From assembly GCA_012514915.1 (NCBI GenBank), contig JAAYZJ010000318.1, positions 1 through 35,905 of the forward strand: DNA of 35,905 nt, written 5' to 3'. The notes below the pieces were generated by a model, which was not told where the DNA came from, did no database searches, and saw only the letters and a list, made by a program, of their open reading frames with translations. Shown piece by piece: positions 23,314-31,444 of this stretch; the first letter of the stretch is position 1; the number at the start of each line of letters is the position of its first letter. Source of the DNA: Lentisphaerota bacterium (GTDB lineage: Bacteria > Verrucomicrobiota > Kiritimatiellia > RFP12 > JAAYLN01). The translations under genes were made by a program, and so were the position numbers.

Positions 23314-24735
23314 ATGAGTGCAAGCGATAACAAGCGGAAGACCCTGGTAGGGGCGATCCACCCCGATGTGCTGGCCTTCACGGTCGGGCGCGATCCCGAG
23401 CTCGATCTGCACCTGCTCGACTGGGACTGCCTCGGCAGCGCCGCGCACGTCACCATGCTCAGCCGCATGCGCATCCAGCCAACCCTCTTCACGGCCGTCG
23501 AGCGCGCGGCCGTCGTCGCCGAGCTCGCCGCCATCATGCGGGCGGGCCGGGCCGGCGCCTTCGCCATCTCCCAGGAGGATCAGGACGTCCATCTGGCCGT
23601 CGAACGCCGCCTGACCGAGAAGCTGGGCGACCTCGGCAAACGCATCCACACCGGCCGCAGCCGCAACGACCAGGTGGCCGTCGACCTGCGCCTGCATGCC
23701 CGTGACAACCTGCTGGGCGTGTGCGACGAGTGCGTCGCCCTCGCGCGCGCGCTGCTCGCGTTCGCGCGCCGCCACCGCGACGTTCCCATGGTCGGCCGCA
23801 CGCACCTCCAGCCCGCCATGCCCAGCTCGGTCGGCCTGTGGGCCTCGGGCTACGCCGAAGGGCTGCTCGACGACCTGCTGACGGTCGAGGCCGCCTACGC
23901 CTACGCCGACCGCTGCCCCCTCGGCTCGGCGGCCGGCTACGGCGTGCCGCTGCCCATCGACCGCCGGCTGACGGCCGACCTGCTCGGTTTCGCGGCGCCG
24001 ATCCACAATGTCTTCCACGCCAGCAACACCCGCGGCAAGTGCGAGTCGATCGTGCTCGGCGCCCTGGCGCAGATCATGCTCACCTCGTCGCGGCTCGCCG
24101 AGGATTTGATTCTCTTCACGATGCCCGAGTTCGGCTACTTCGCCCTGCCTCCCGAGTTGTGCACCGGCAGCAGCATCATGCCCCAGAAGTACAATCCCGA
24201 TGTGCTCGAACTGATCCGCGCCAAGACGGCGCGCGTCCTCGGGCACCAGACGGCGGTCGGCGCCATCCTCAAGGCGATGCCCGGTGGCTACAACCGCGAT
24301 CTGCAGGAAACCAAGGAGCTCTACCTGGATGGCGTCGCCGTCACGCGCGCCACCCTGCGGATCCTCCACCTGATGACGCAGGGGCTGACGGTCCGTCCCG
24401 ACCGCCTGCGCGCCGGTTTCGGTCCCGGCGTGTTCGCGACCGACCGCGCCCTCGAGCTGGTGGCGTCCGGCGTCCCCTTCCGCGAGGCCTACAGTCGCGT
24501 GCGGGGCAGCCTCGACACCCTGGCCGGCGCCGACCCCGATGCCGCCATCGCCGCCAAACGCCACCTGGGCGGCACGGCCGGGCTCGATCTCGACGGGCTG
24601 GCCGCGCGCGCCGAGGCCATCCGCCGGGAGACGCGGCGCCGGCGCCGGATCGCCCACGCCGCTTTTTCCCGGCTGCTGCACGTCGACTTCCAAACGCTCA
24701 CGCCCCGCGCGGGCCCACGTCAACAGGGAGCCTAA
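23314..24735 (+). CDS. argH: Argininosuccinate lyase
   Basis: ArgH splits argininosuccinate into arginine and fumarate, the last step of arginine synthesis. The 473-residue length is normal for the fumarase/aspartase superfamily. Signatures are EDQDVHLAVERRL (about 89-101), HTGRSRNDQVAVDLRL, VGRTHLQPAMPSS with the conserved histidine, and GSSIMPQKYNPD with the active-site serine loop. In that loop a tyrosine replaces the more usual second lysine. No other arginine gene is near. It starts seven bases after the upstream unknown gene and ends six bases before exbB, so it is embedded in this operon. The operon context does not explain an arginine role. Confidence 0.95.
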   Translation: MSASDNKRKTLVGAIHPDVLAFTVGRDPELDLHLLDWDCLGSAAHVTMLSRMRIQPTLFTAVERAAVVAELAAIMRAGRAGAFAISQEDQDVHLAVERRLTEKLGDLGKRIHTGRSRNDQVAVDLRLHARDNLLGVCDECVALARALLAFARRHRDVPMVGRTHLQPAMPSSVGLWASGYAEGLLDDLLTVEAAYAYADRCPLGSAAGYGVPLPIDRRLTADLLGFAAPIHNVFHASNTRGKCESIVLGALAQIMLTSSRLAEDLILFTMPEFGYFALPPELCTGSSIMPQKYNPDVLELIRAKTARVLGHQTAVGAILKAMPGGYNRDLQETKELYLDGVAVTRATLRILHLMTQGLTVRPDRLRAGFGPGVFATDRALELVASGVPFREAYSRVRGSLDTLAGADPDAAIAAKRHLGGTAGLDLDGLAARAEAIRRETRRRRRIAHAAFSRLLHVDFQTLTPRAGPRQQGA

Positions 24736-24740
24736 CCACC

Positions 24741-25619
24741 ATGCTCAAGCCACGATTCCTCCTCGCCGCCGCCGCCGTCCTGATCCTGACGACGGGGGGC
24801 CCGGCCCCACTGCGCGCGCAAACGGCGGCGCCCCCCGCCGCGGCGGAGACGGGAACCCCCGCCCTCGCCGCACCGCCGGCGCCGCTCCCCGTGCCACTTC
24901 CCCGCGCCGAGGCGCCCGTCATCGAGCGCGCCGAGGCGCCAGCACCGCGCGGCCCGGCGGGCGAGACCGCCACGCGCACGTTTGGCATGTCGTGGCGCGA
25001 GGCCTGGCACTACGGCGGCACAATCATGTGGTTCATCCTCGCGCTATCGATCATCGGCGGGGCCCTCAGCATCTACCTGTTCATCATCCTGCGGCCGGCC
25101 CAGATCGCCCCGCGGGCGCTGCGCAGCGAGTTGCGCGACCGGCTCCGCGACAACGATCTGAACGCGGCACGCCGCGCCTGCGAGAGCCGGGCCTGCCCCC
25201 TCTCCGCCGTCACCCTCGCGGCGCTGGACTACATCCGCGGCATCCCCGAGCCCGATGTCCCCCTGCTGAGGGACGTCGTCGAATCCGAGGGGAGCCGCCA
25301 GGCCGAGGATCTGCAGTCGCAGACGCAGTTCCTGCTCGACCTGTCGGTCATCACGCCGATGCTCGGGCTGCTCGGCACCGTGCTCGGCATGCTCAAAGCC
25401 TTCGGCTCGATCGCGCAGGACTACACGGCCGCCAAGCCCGTCATCCTGGCGCAGGGCGTCTCCCAGGCGATCATCACGACCATCTTCGGCCTGGCCATCG
25501 CCATCCCCTGCATGCTCCTGTACGCCTATTTCCGGCGGCGCGCGGTCCGCATGATCGCCCTTCTTGAAACGGCCGCCGCCGACGTGCTGGCGACCCTGGC
25601 CGGGAGGCGTTCCCCATGA
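24741..25619 (+). CDS. exbB: ExbB/TolQ/MotA-type proton channel protein with signal peptide and proline-rich leader
   Basis: This 292-residue inner-membrane protein is the ExbB-like subunit that, with ExbD, uses the proton gradient to drive a partner protein. A signal-like N-terminus (1-26) is followed by a Pro/Ala-rich periplasmic segment (27-80). The first conserved helix is at about 94-117 (IMWFILALSIIGG), then come a large cytoplasmic loop and the paired helices LSVITPMLGLLGTVLGMLKAF and AIITTIFGLAIAIPCMLL. These carry the family's GLLGTV pattern. The extra signal and leader are known in some ExbB variants outside Proteobacteria. The stop overlaps exbD in ATGA. The partner appears to be the VWA protein two genes on. 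Confidence 0.9.
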   Translation: MLKPRFLLAAAAVLILTTGGPAPLRAQTAAPPAAAETGTPALAAPPAPLPVPLPRAEAPVIERAEAPAPRGPAGETATRTFGMSWREAWHYGGTIMWFILALSIIGGALSIYLFIILRPAQIAPRALRSELRDRLRDNDLNAARRACESRACPLSAVTLAALDYIRGIPEPDVPLLRDVVESEGSRQAEDLQSQTQFLLDLSVITPMLGLLGTVLGMLKAFGSIAQDYTAAKPVILAQGVSQAIITTIFGLAIAIPCMLLYAYFRRRAVRMIALLETAAADVLATLAGRRSP

Positions 25620-26071
25620 GATTCCAGTCCCGCGGCGGCGCGCGCCTCCCCGAGGTCCAGTTCACCTCGATGATCGACATCGTCTTCCTGCTGCTGTGCT
25701 TCTTCATCACGACGTCGGTGTTCTCGCAGTGGGAATACGAAGTCGATGTGGTGCTGCCCACGGCCCAGTCGGGCAAGATGCCCGACCGGCTGCCCGGCGA
25801 GGTGATCATCAATCTGACGCGCGACGGCCGCACGATCATCAACCAGCAGGTGCTCGACGCCGTCCAGCTCAAGGATCGCCTGACACGCCTCGCCCGCTTT
25901 TTCCCGGGGCAGCCCATCGTGCTGCGCGCCGACCGGCTCACCGCCTATGAGAACGTCGTCGGCGTGATCGACCTCTGCCGCCAGGCCGACATCTGGAACA
26001 TCTCCTTTGCCACCAGCGGCGACGAGGATGGCGGCGGTCAAGCGGCCACAACGGGAGGCGCGGCCAGGTGA
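25616..26071 (+). CDS. exbD: ExbD/TolR-type biopolymer transport protein
   Basis: This 151-residue protein has a short cytoplasmic N-terminus, one helix (about 18-34) and a periplasmic domain. The helix carries the essential proton-path aspartate in TSMIDIVFLLLCFF (Asp21). The periplasmic domain shows IINLTRDGRTIINQQ and IVLRADRLTAYENVVGVIDLC, typical of ExbD/TolR. It overlaps exbB by four bases, and its TGA overlaps the GTG start of the TPR gene. The tight overlaps support a stoichiometric complex. Confidence 0.92.
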   Translation: MRFQSRGGARLPEVQFTSMIDIVFLLLCFFITTSVFSQWEYEVDVVLPTAQSGKMPDRLPGEVIINLTRDGRTIINQQVLDAVQLKDRLTRLARFFPGQPIVLRADRLTAYENVVGVIDLCRQADIWNISFATSGDEDGGGQAATTGGAAR

Positions 26072-28488
26072 CATTGGCCCTCCCAAGCCCTGCTGCGGCG
26101 CGGCGGCGCGGGCGTCTCGCAGTCGCCGTTCTGGCCTGCGGATGCGCGGCGGCGTTCGCGGCGGCGCGCGCCGCCGACGATGCGATCGCGCCGGGCGACC
26201 GCAAGCAACTGGCCGACGGGCTCTTCAGCCGCGGCCTGTACGCGCTGGCGCTGCCGGAATACCAGGCGCTGGCAGGAATCCGGCCGCCCGTGCCGCCGCT
26301 CGACGAGATCCTCTTCCGCCTCGGGGAGTGCCAGCGGCGGCTCGAGCAGCCCGCCGAGGCGGAGAGCAGCTACCGGCGACTGGCGGCGGAATGCCCGGCC
26401 AGCCCCTTGCGCGACCGCGCCGTCCTCATGCGCGGCCTGATCGTTCTGGAGATGGGTCGCCCCGCGATCGCCGCCGAACTGCTGGAATCGCTGCTGTCCA
26501 CCAACGCCGCGCCCGATGTGGCGGGCGCCGCGCGCTACCACGCCGGGCAGGCCCGCGAGCAGGCGGGGGATCTCGCCCGCGCGCAGGAGCACTATCAGGC
26601 TCTGCGTGTGCAGGCGCCCGCCCATGAACTCGCCGTCTACGCGGGCCTGCGGCTGGCCGCCCTCCGTGCGCGGGAGCAGACGCCCGCCGCGACGGCCGCC
26701 GCCCTCGCCATCTACCAGCAGATTGCCGACCAGCCTCCCGACGCCCGCGCGGGCGCCGAGGCGCTGTTCCAGGCGGCCACGCTCGCCGACCAGTCGGGCG
26801 ACGGCGAGACTGCCGCCCGCCTGTACCGCCGGCTCGCCGAGCGCTACCCCCTCGACAGCCGCACCGCCGAGGCGGCCCGTCCGGCCGCGTGGGCCCATCT
26901 GCGCACCGGCCGCACGGCCGATGCGCTCGCCTACGCCACCCGTGCCCTGGCCGAGGCCTCCACCCTCACGCCCGCCGAGCGCGCCGAATGGCACTACCTC
27001 CAGGCCAACAGCCAGCGGCTGCTCGAGCAGCGGGACGAGGCCGTGGCGAGCTACGACGCCCTCCTCCTGGTTGACCCCCGCTCGTCCTTCGCGCCGGCCG
27101 CCCGCTTCGAGCGGCTGGTGGCGCTGTTCAAGAGCGGCGCCTACGAGCGGGTGCTCAAGGACGCCGACGCCTTCACCGATCCCCCGCCCAACCAGCGGCC
27201 CGACCTGCTCTGGATGCAGGCCAACGCCGCCGAGGCGCTCAAGGATGCCGCGCGCGCCGTGCAGTTCTACCGGATGCTGGCCGAGCAGGCCCCGCAAAGC
27301 CCCCTGGCGGCCGACGCCACCTACCGCCTCGCCTACCAGCTCCAGCAGCAGCAAGCCTGGGCCGAGGCCTCGCGCCGCTATCTCGAACTCGCCGACCGCT
27401 GGCCGACGAACGCGCTTGCACCCCGTGCCCTGTTCGCTTCGGGACTCTGCCTGGCGCAGGCGGGACAACCCGACGGCGCCCTGCGCGACTGGCGCCGCCT
27501 CCTGACCACCTTTCCCACGCACGAGACGGTTCCCGACGCGCTGTTTCAAAAGGGGCTGGAGGAAATCCGCCTGGGCCAGGACCGCGAGGCCGGCACCACG
27601 CTTGACGGGCTGCTGCGCGAACACGACGGCTACGCGCGGCTCGACGAGGCGCGCTTCTGGCGAGCTCACCTCGCCTACGCCGCCCGCGAGTTCGCGCTCG
27701 CCGAGCAGTTCCTCCGCGCCGCCCTGGCCGGCCACCCTCCCGTCGCGGTGCGGCGCGAGGCCGAATTCCTCCTGGGCCTCGTCCTGCAGGCGACCGGGCG
27801 CGACGCCGAAGCGGCCGCCTGTTTCCAACCCCTGCTCCACGCGCCGATCATCGAGAAATTCACGATCGACCGCCTCAGTTGGCTGGCCGAATTTCAATAC
27901 GCGCGCCAGGCGCTGGCCGAGTCGGAGGCGGCGGCGCGGGCCATGCAGGCGCACGCCCCGTCCGACGACTGGCGACAGGCCGCCGCGGCATTGCTCGGCC
28001 GCGCCCTTCAGGGGGCCGGGAAACGGGACGAGGCGATCACCGCCTACCAGCAGGCCCTGGCGACTCCCGCCCGCACCCGCTACGGCGCCGAGGCGGCGCT
28101 GCGTCTGGGCGAGCTCCTGCTCGAGACCGGCCGCGCGGCCGAGGCCGAAGGCCGCCTGCGGGATGCCGCCGAACGAGCCGCGGTTCCCGAACTGCAGGAC
28201 ATCCGCGCGCTGGCCTACGCGGCCTTGGGACAGGCTGCCGAGCGGCGCGGCGACCGCGAGACCGCCATCCGCTACCACATGAGCGTCGCCCTCCTCTTCG
28301 ACGATGCCGACCGGGTGCCCGCCGCCCTCGACCGCGCCGCCACGCTGCTGGCCGAACTCGGCCGCGGGGAAGAGAGCCGGGCCGCCGCGGATGAACTGCT
28401 GACCCGCTACCCCGACGCGCCGCAGGCGGCCCGCTGGCGCGCCGACGCGGCGGCACCGGCCACCCCCCCGGCCGGGGAGGGGCCCTGA
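26068..28488 (+). CDS. Large exported tetratricopeptide repeat protein
   Basis: This 806-residue protein has a signal-like N-terminus (basic residues then AVAVLACGCAAAFAAARAAD). The rest is almost entirely helical repeats of TPR type, for example LFSRGLYALALPEYQALAG, RLGECQRRLEQPAEAESSYRRLA and GRALQGAGKRDEAITAYQQAL, arranged through about residues 45-795. It probably sits in the periplasm as a scaffold. The GTG start overlaps the exbD stop, and its stop overlaps the next start by one base (TGATG). This makes it an integral part of the exbB-exbD-VWA unit, in a place where TolA/YbgF-like or TPR partners occur in other Exb/Tol systems. Specific function is unknown. Confidence 0.8.
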   Translation: MTLALPSPAAARRRGRLAVAVLACGCAAAFAAARAADDAIAPGDRKQLADGLFSRGLYALALPEYQALAGIRPPVPPLDEILFRLGECQRRLEQPAEAESSYRRLAAECPASPLRDRAVLMRGLIVLEMGRPAIAAELLESLLSTNAAPDVAGAARYHAGQAREQAGDLARAQEHYQALRVQAPAHELAVYAGLRLAALRAREQTPAATAAALAIYQQIADQPPDARAGAEALFQAATLADQSGDGETAARLYRRLAERYPLDSRTAEAARPAAWAHLRTGRTADALAYATRALAEASTLTPAERAEWHYLQANSQRLLEQRDEAVASYDALLLVDPRSSFAPAARFERLVALFKSGAYERVLKDADAFTDPPPNQRPDLLWMQANAAEALKDAARAVQFYRMLAEQAPQSPLAADATYRLAYQLQQQQAWAEASRRYLELADRWPTNALAPRALFASGLCLAQAGQPDGALRDWRRLLTTFPTHETVPDALFQKGLEEIRLGQDREAGTTLDGLLREHDGYARLDEARFWRAHLAYAAREFALAEQFLRAALAGHPPVAVRREAEFLLGLVLQATGRDAEAAACFQPLLHAPIIEKFTIDRLSWLAEFQYARQALAESEAAARAMQAHAPSDDWRQAAAALLGRALQGAGKRDEAITAYQQALATPARTRYGAEAALRLGELLLETGRAAEAEGRLRDAAERAAVPELQDIRALAYAALGQAAERRGDRETAIRYHMSVALLFDDADRVPAALDRAATLLAELGRGEESRAAADELLTRYPDAPQAARWRADAAAPATPPAGEGP

Positions 28489-30254
28489 TGCCACCCTATG
28501 CTTCCTTCAGCCCCGACGGGCACGGCGAACGCAGCAACCACCATTCCCTGCTGCTGGCGCTGGCCATCACCGTCTCGTTCATCGCCCATCTGGTGCTGAT
28601 GATGACCATCTCGGACTGGACGTTCGAGCAGGTGCGCATCGTGGCGGCGGTGCCCGATCCGCCCCGCCCACCCCTGCGGGTCGAGCGGATGGAGCGGGAC
28701 CCGCAGCGCGCCCTGGGCAACCCCGAGACGGGGCGTCCCGAGGACGGCGCCGGGGTTGGGGTTCCGCGCGAACAGCTTCATGCGCTGGCCCGCCTGCCCG
28801 ACCCTGCCCTGGTCACGCCGCCCGCCCGCACCCCCGCTTCGCTCGCGGGCACCCTGGTGAACCTGCAGGCGCCGCCGCGGCAGCCCACTGCGCTGGGCTG
28901 GCAGCCCCGCCAGCAGATCGTGGCCATCGTCGACCGGACGGTGAAGGACGACCTGGCGACCCTGCCGCGCCGCGAAATCGCCCGCATCGAGCGGGTCGCG
29001 CGCGCCCCCGACTACGTCCCGGCGGTGGATGTCACCCGCGACCGTTTCGGCGGCGAGGCCGAAGTGCGCCCGCCACCCGCCGCGCAGACCGTCCGGACGG
29101 GCGGCGAAACGCCCGTCGCCGACCCGCCGGCACCCGCCGACGCCGCCATCCGCCTCGACGAGGGGGCCACCCCCGACGCCGCCATCCACCGCTTCGGCGA
29201 GCGGCCTGGCGACGTCAGCGACTACACGGCCATCGACTCGCGCCTGATGGCCCGGATCGAGACGTTTGCCCCCGACGGTCCGGAGGGGCGCCGCTACTTC
29301 CGGCTGAACATCGCCCGGCGAGACGGCGAGACGCTGCCGGTCGTGCCGAAGGACATCATCTTTCTGCAGGACAGCTCGCGCAGCCTCGCCGAGGAGCGCC
29401 TCTACTTCTGCCGGCAGGCGCTCAAGCGCCTGGTCCCGCGACTGAACCCCGGCGACCGCTTCAACATCGCCCGCTTCAGCGACGCGCCGACCTTCTGCTT
29501 CGAGACCTGGACCCCGGTCACGCCGGCGTCGGTCGCCGCCGCCGACGCGTTCATCGACACCATGCGCTCCGAGGGGGAAACCGACGTGTTCGCCTCGGTC
29601 CGCACGCTGCAAAGCCTGCCGCGCGATCCGGCACGGCCCCTGATCGCCGTCGTCATCACCGACGGCCGTGCCACCGCCGGCCTGACGGCAAGCACGGCGA
29701 TCATCGGCGAGTTCTCCAAAATGAACGCCGATGGGTGCTCGGTCTTCGCCCTCGGCACCCACGGCCGCGCGAACGCCTACCTGCTCGACCTGCTCACCTT
29801 CTGCAACCGGGGCGCCTCGACGATCGTCACCAGCGGCCGCTGGGACATCCCCCGCGAGATCGAGGCGCTGGTCGACGGTCTCGCGCGCCCGGTTCTGGGC
29901 AACGTGCGGGTGACGGCCGACCTGGCCTCGCAGGCCGACCTGCAGCCGCTGCCCGCCGCCAACCTGTATGCCGACCGGACGCTCGAGTTCTTCGGCACGA
30001 CCCCGCCCGGCGTGACGAACCTCGTCCTCCAGGTGCGCGGCGAGGGAGGCGCGACCGCCTGCGACGTGATCTTCCAACTCGACCTGGCGGCGGCGCCCGC
30101 GGGGGGCGAGGCGGTGCGGAAGGGATGGGCGCGGCGCAAAATGCACAGCCTGATCGGCGCCTACGCCCGCGAGCCCGGCGAGCCGCTGCTGCGGGAGATG
30201 CGGCAACTGAGCCGCCTGTACAACGTGCCGATCCCCTACCGGGACGAACTCTAA
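28488..30254 (+). CDS. VWA-domain protein with a TonB-type N-terminal membrane helix
   Basis: This 588-residue protein starts with a single membrane helix (about 21-41). The helix contains S30-x3-H34 (SFIAH), the same spacing as the Ser16/His20 pair through which TonB engages ExbB/ExbD. A long proline-rich linker follows (about 55-250). The von Willebrand factor A domain (about 288-470) has a complete metal site: D295-x-S297-x-S299 in LQDSSRSL, T365 in EGETDV and D392 in VVITDGRAT. The C-terminal part (about 480-588) is a beta-rich region ending in a helix. There is no recognisable TonB C-terminal domain. In a tight cluster with exbB and exbD, it is the likely energised partner. What the VWA domain binds is unknown. 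Confidence 0.82.
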   Translation: MPPYASFSPDGHGERSNHHSLLLALAITVSFIAHLVLMMTISDWTFEQVRIVAAVPDPPRPPLRVERMERDPQRALGNPETGRPEDGAGVGVPREQLHALARLPDPALVTPPARTPASLAGTLVNLQAPPRQPTALGWQPRQQIVAIVDRTVKDDLATLPRREIARIERVARAPDYVPAVDVTRDRFGGEAEVRPPPAAQTVRTGGETPVADPPAPADAAIRLDEGATPDAAIHRFGERPGDVSDYTAIDSRLMARIETFAPDGPEGRRYFRLNIARRDGETLPVVPKDIIFLQDSSRSLAEERLYFCRQALKRLVPRLNPGDRFNIARFSDAPTFCFETWTPVTPASVAAADAFIDTMRSEGETDVFASVRTLQSLPRDPARPLIAVVITDGRATAGLTASTAIIGEFSKMNADGCSVFALGTHGRANAYLLDLLTFCNRGASTIVTSGRWDIPREIEALVDGLARPVLGNVRVTADLASQADLQPLPAANLYADRTLEFFGTTPPGVTNLVLQVRGEGGATACDVIFQLDLAAAPAGGEAVRKGWARRKMHSLIGAYAREPGEPLLREMRQLSRLYNVPIPYRDEL

Positions 30255-30284
30255 CGCCCCGGATGGTCGACGGTTGTCACCCGC

Positions 30285-31229
30285 ATGGCTTCGCGATTCA
30301 AAATGGCCCTCCGACAGCGGCGCGCACGGTGCGAACACTCGGCCATCGCCCTGGCGCACTGGATGTTCACGCGGCGCACCCGCCGCCAGATTCTCCAGGC
30401 GGCGCGCTGGATCGGCGATGCCGGCTGGATTCTCGCACACCGCCACCGCCGCATTGCCGCCGCCAATCTCGGGGTGATCTACGGCGACCGGCTGAGCGAG
30501 CGGAGGCGGCGCGCCCTGATCCGCGCCCACTTTCGCCATGCCGCCCGCGTGCTGCTCGACGTCTTCTGGTTCGCGCACGACGGCCAGGCGCGCACCGCCG
30601 ACTGGATGACGATCGAGCCTTCCATGCTGGCCTGGCTGGACGCGCATCCCAGCGCGGTCATCGTGACGGGGCATATCGGCAACTGGGAAGCGGCCGGCCA
30701 GATGGCCGTGGCGCGGGGCTATCCGCTGACGAGCGTCGCCAAGCGGATCGGCACCCCGGACACGACCACGACGCTCAACCGCTACCGCCGATCCCTCGGC
30801 CAGAAGATCGTGATGAGCGAAGGGGCCGTCCGCGGACTGGTGCGGGCCTTGCAGGCCAAGGAATACGTGGCACTCCTGCTTGACCAGCATGTCGAGCCGC
30901 AGCAGGGCGGCGTCTGGGTGAACCTCTTCGGCCTGCAGGCCGCCGTCTCCAGCGCTGCCGCGCGCCTCGCACGCAAGTTCGCCGTCCCCGTCGCGGTTTG
31001 CTTCGCGCAGGCCCTTCCCGACGGACGCTACCGCTGTCGGCTGCTCGGCGTCTGCGAGGCGGATGCGGACGACCCGGTGCCGATGACGCAGCAGATCATG
31101 GATCTGCTGGCCCGCGCGATCCGGCGCTATCCCTCACAGTGGCTCATGAGCTACAAGCGCTGGAAACGCTGGCCCCCCGGCGCCGCCGCCGGCCAGTACC
31201 CTTTCTACGCCCGTCCCTGGCGGCCGTAG
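30285..31229 (+). CDS. LpxL/HtrB-family lysophospholipid (lipid A late) acyltransferase
   Basis: This 314-residue protein is of the LpxL/LpxM/HtrB family, inner-membrane enzymes that add secondary acyl chains to lipid A. The catalytic H-x4-E is seen in TGHIGNWEAAGQMA (about 126-139). Other family features are RRIAAANLGVIYG near residue 57, LLLDQHVEPQQGGVWVNLFG, and the C-terminal WLMSYKRWKRWP. It starts 30 bases after the VWA gene with no clear Shine-Dalgarno; ATG at 30303 is an alternative start. Its presence implies an outer membrane with lipid A. The donor chain cannot be predicted. It may be cotranscribed with the Exb module. Confidence 0.87.
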   Translation: MASRFKMALRQRRARCEHSAIALAHWMFTRRTRRQILQAARWIGDAGWILAHRHRRIAAANLGVIYGDRLSERRRRALIRAHFRHAARVLLDVFWFAHDGQARTADWMTIEPSMLAWLDAHPSAVIVTGHIGNWEAAGQMAVARGYPLTSVAKRIGTPDTTTTLNRYRRSLGQKIVMSEGAVRGLVRALQAKEYVALLLDQHVEPQQGGVWVNLFGLQAAVSSAAARLARKFAVPVAVCFAQALPDGRYRCRLLGVCEADADDPVPMTQQIMDLLARAIRRYPSQWLMSYKRWKRWPPGAAAGQYPFYARPWRP

Positions 31230-31251
31230 CCGGCAACCTATCGTCTCGCTT

Positions 31252-31312
31252 CGGATGACGACAACGGGGCACGACCACGGGACACGATTGGCTGCGCTCC
31301 CCTCGTCATCCG
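31252..31312. repeat. 10-bp perfect inverted repeat with 41-base spacer
   Basis: Arms cggatgacga (31252-31261) and tcgtcatccg (31303-31312) are exact inverse complements, between the convergent lpxL-like and dus genes. The spacer contains two related units (gggcacgac and gggacacga). There is no T-run after either arm, so a classical intrinsic terminator is not supported. I see no gene in the rest of 31230-31429. Confidence 0.7.
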
Positions 31313-31419
31313 TAGTCGCGCGCCGTCGCCGTGTTCCGATATCCCGTGCGCGAGGCGGCTCAACCCGCAAGGGGAGTCATCAATCAACACAAGAGGCTTG
31401 ATCGGCACAGCCGCGCCGG

Positions 31420-31444
31420 AGTCCCGCCTTCAGGCGGAAGTCCC
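31420..31444. repeat. Hairpin repeat flanked by AGTCCC direct repeats at the dus 3' end
   Basis: A 5-bp stem with tetraloop (31424-31437, ccgcc-ttca-ggcgg on the plus strand) is bordered by AGTCCC at 31420-31425 and 31439-31444. The minus-strand TGA stop of dus (31432-31430) lies in the loop region. The unit looks like an extragenic palindrome that has fused to the gene end. Confidence 0.55.

Noticed and set aside
26038..28494. An 818-codon antisense open frame opposite the TPR gene
   Set aside because: The plus strand has regular TPR repeats, a GTGA coupling to exbD and a TGATG coupling to the next gene. The antisense product has no recognisable domain.
30901..30940. A missing catalytic aspartate in the LpxL-like acyltransferase (H-x4-E instead of H-x4-D)
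   Set aside because: Late lipid A acyltransferases such as LpxL normally use H-x4-E, so HIGNWE is the expected form and not an anomaly.
31313..31419. A small RNA or tRNA in the lpxL-dus gap
   Set aside because: No cloverleaf, no CCA end and no promoter-terminator pair could be made out.
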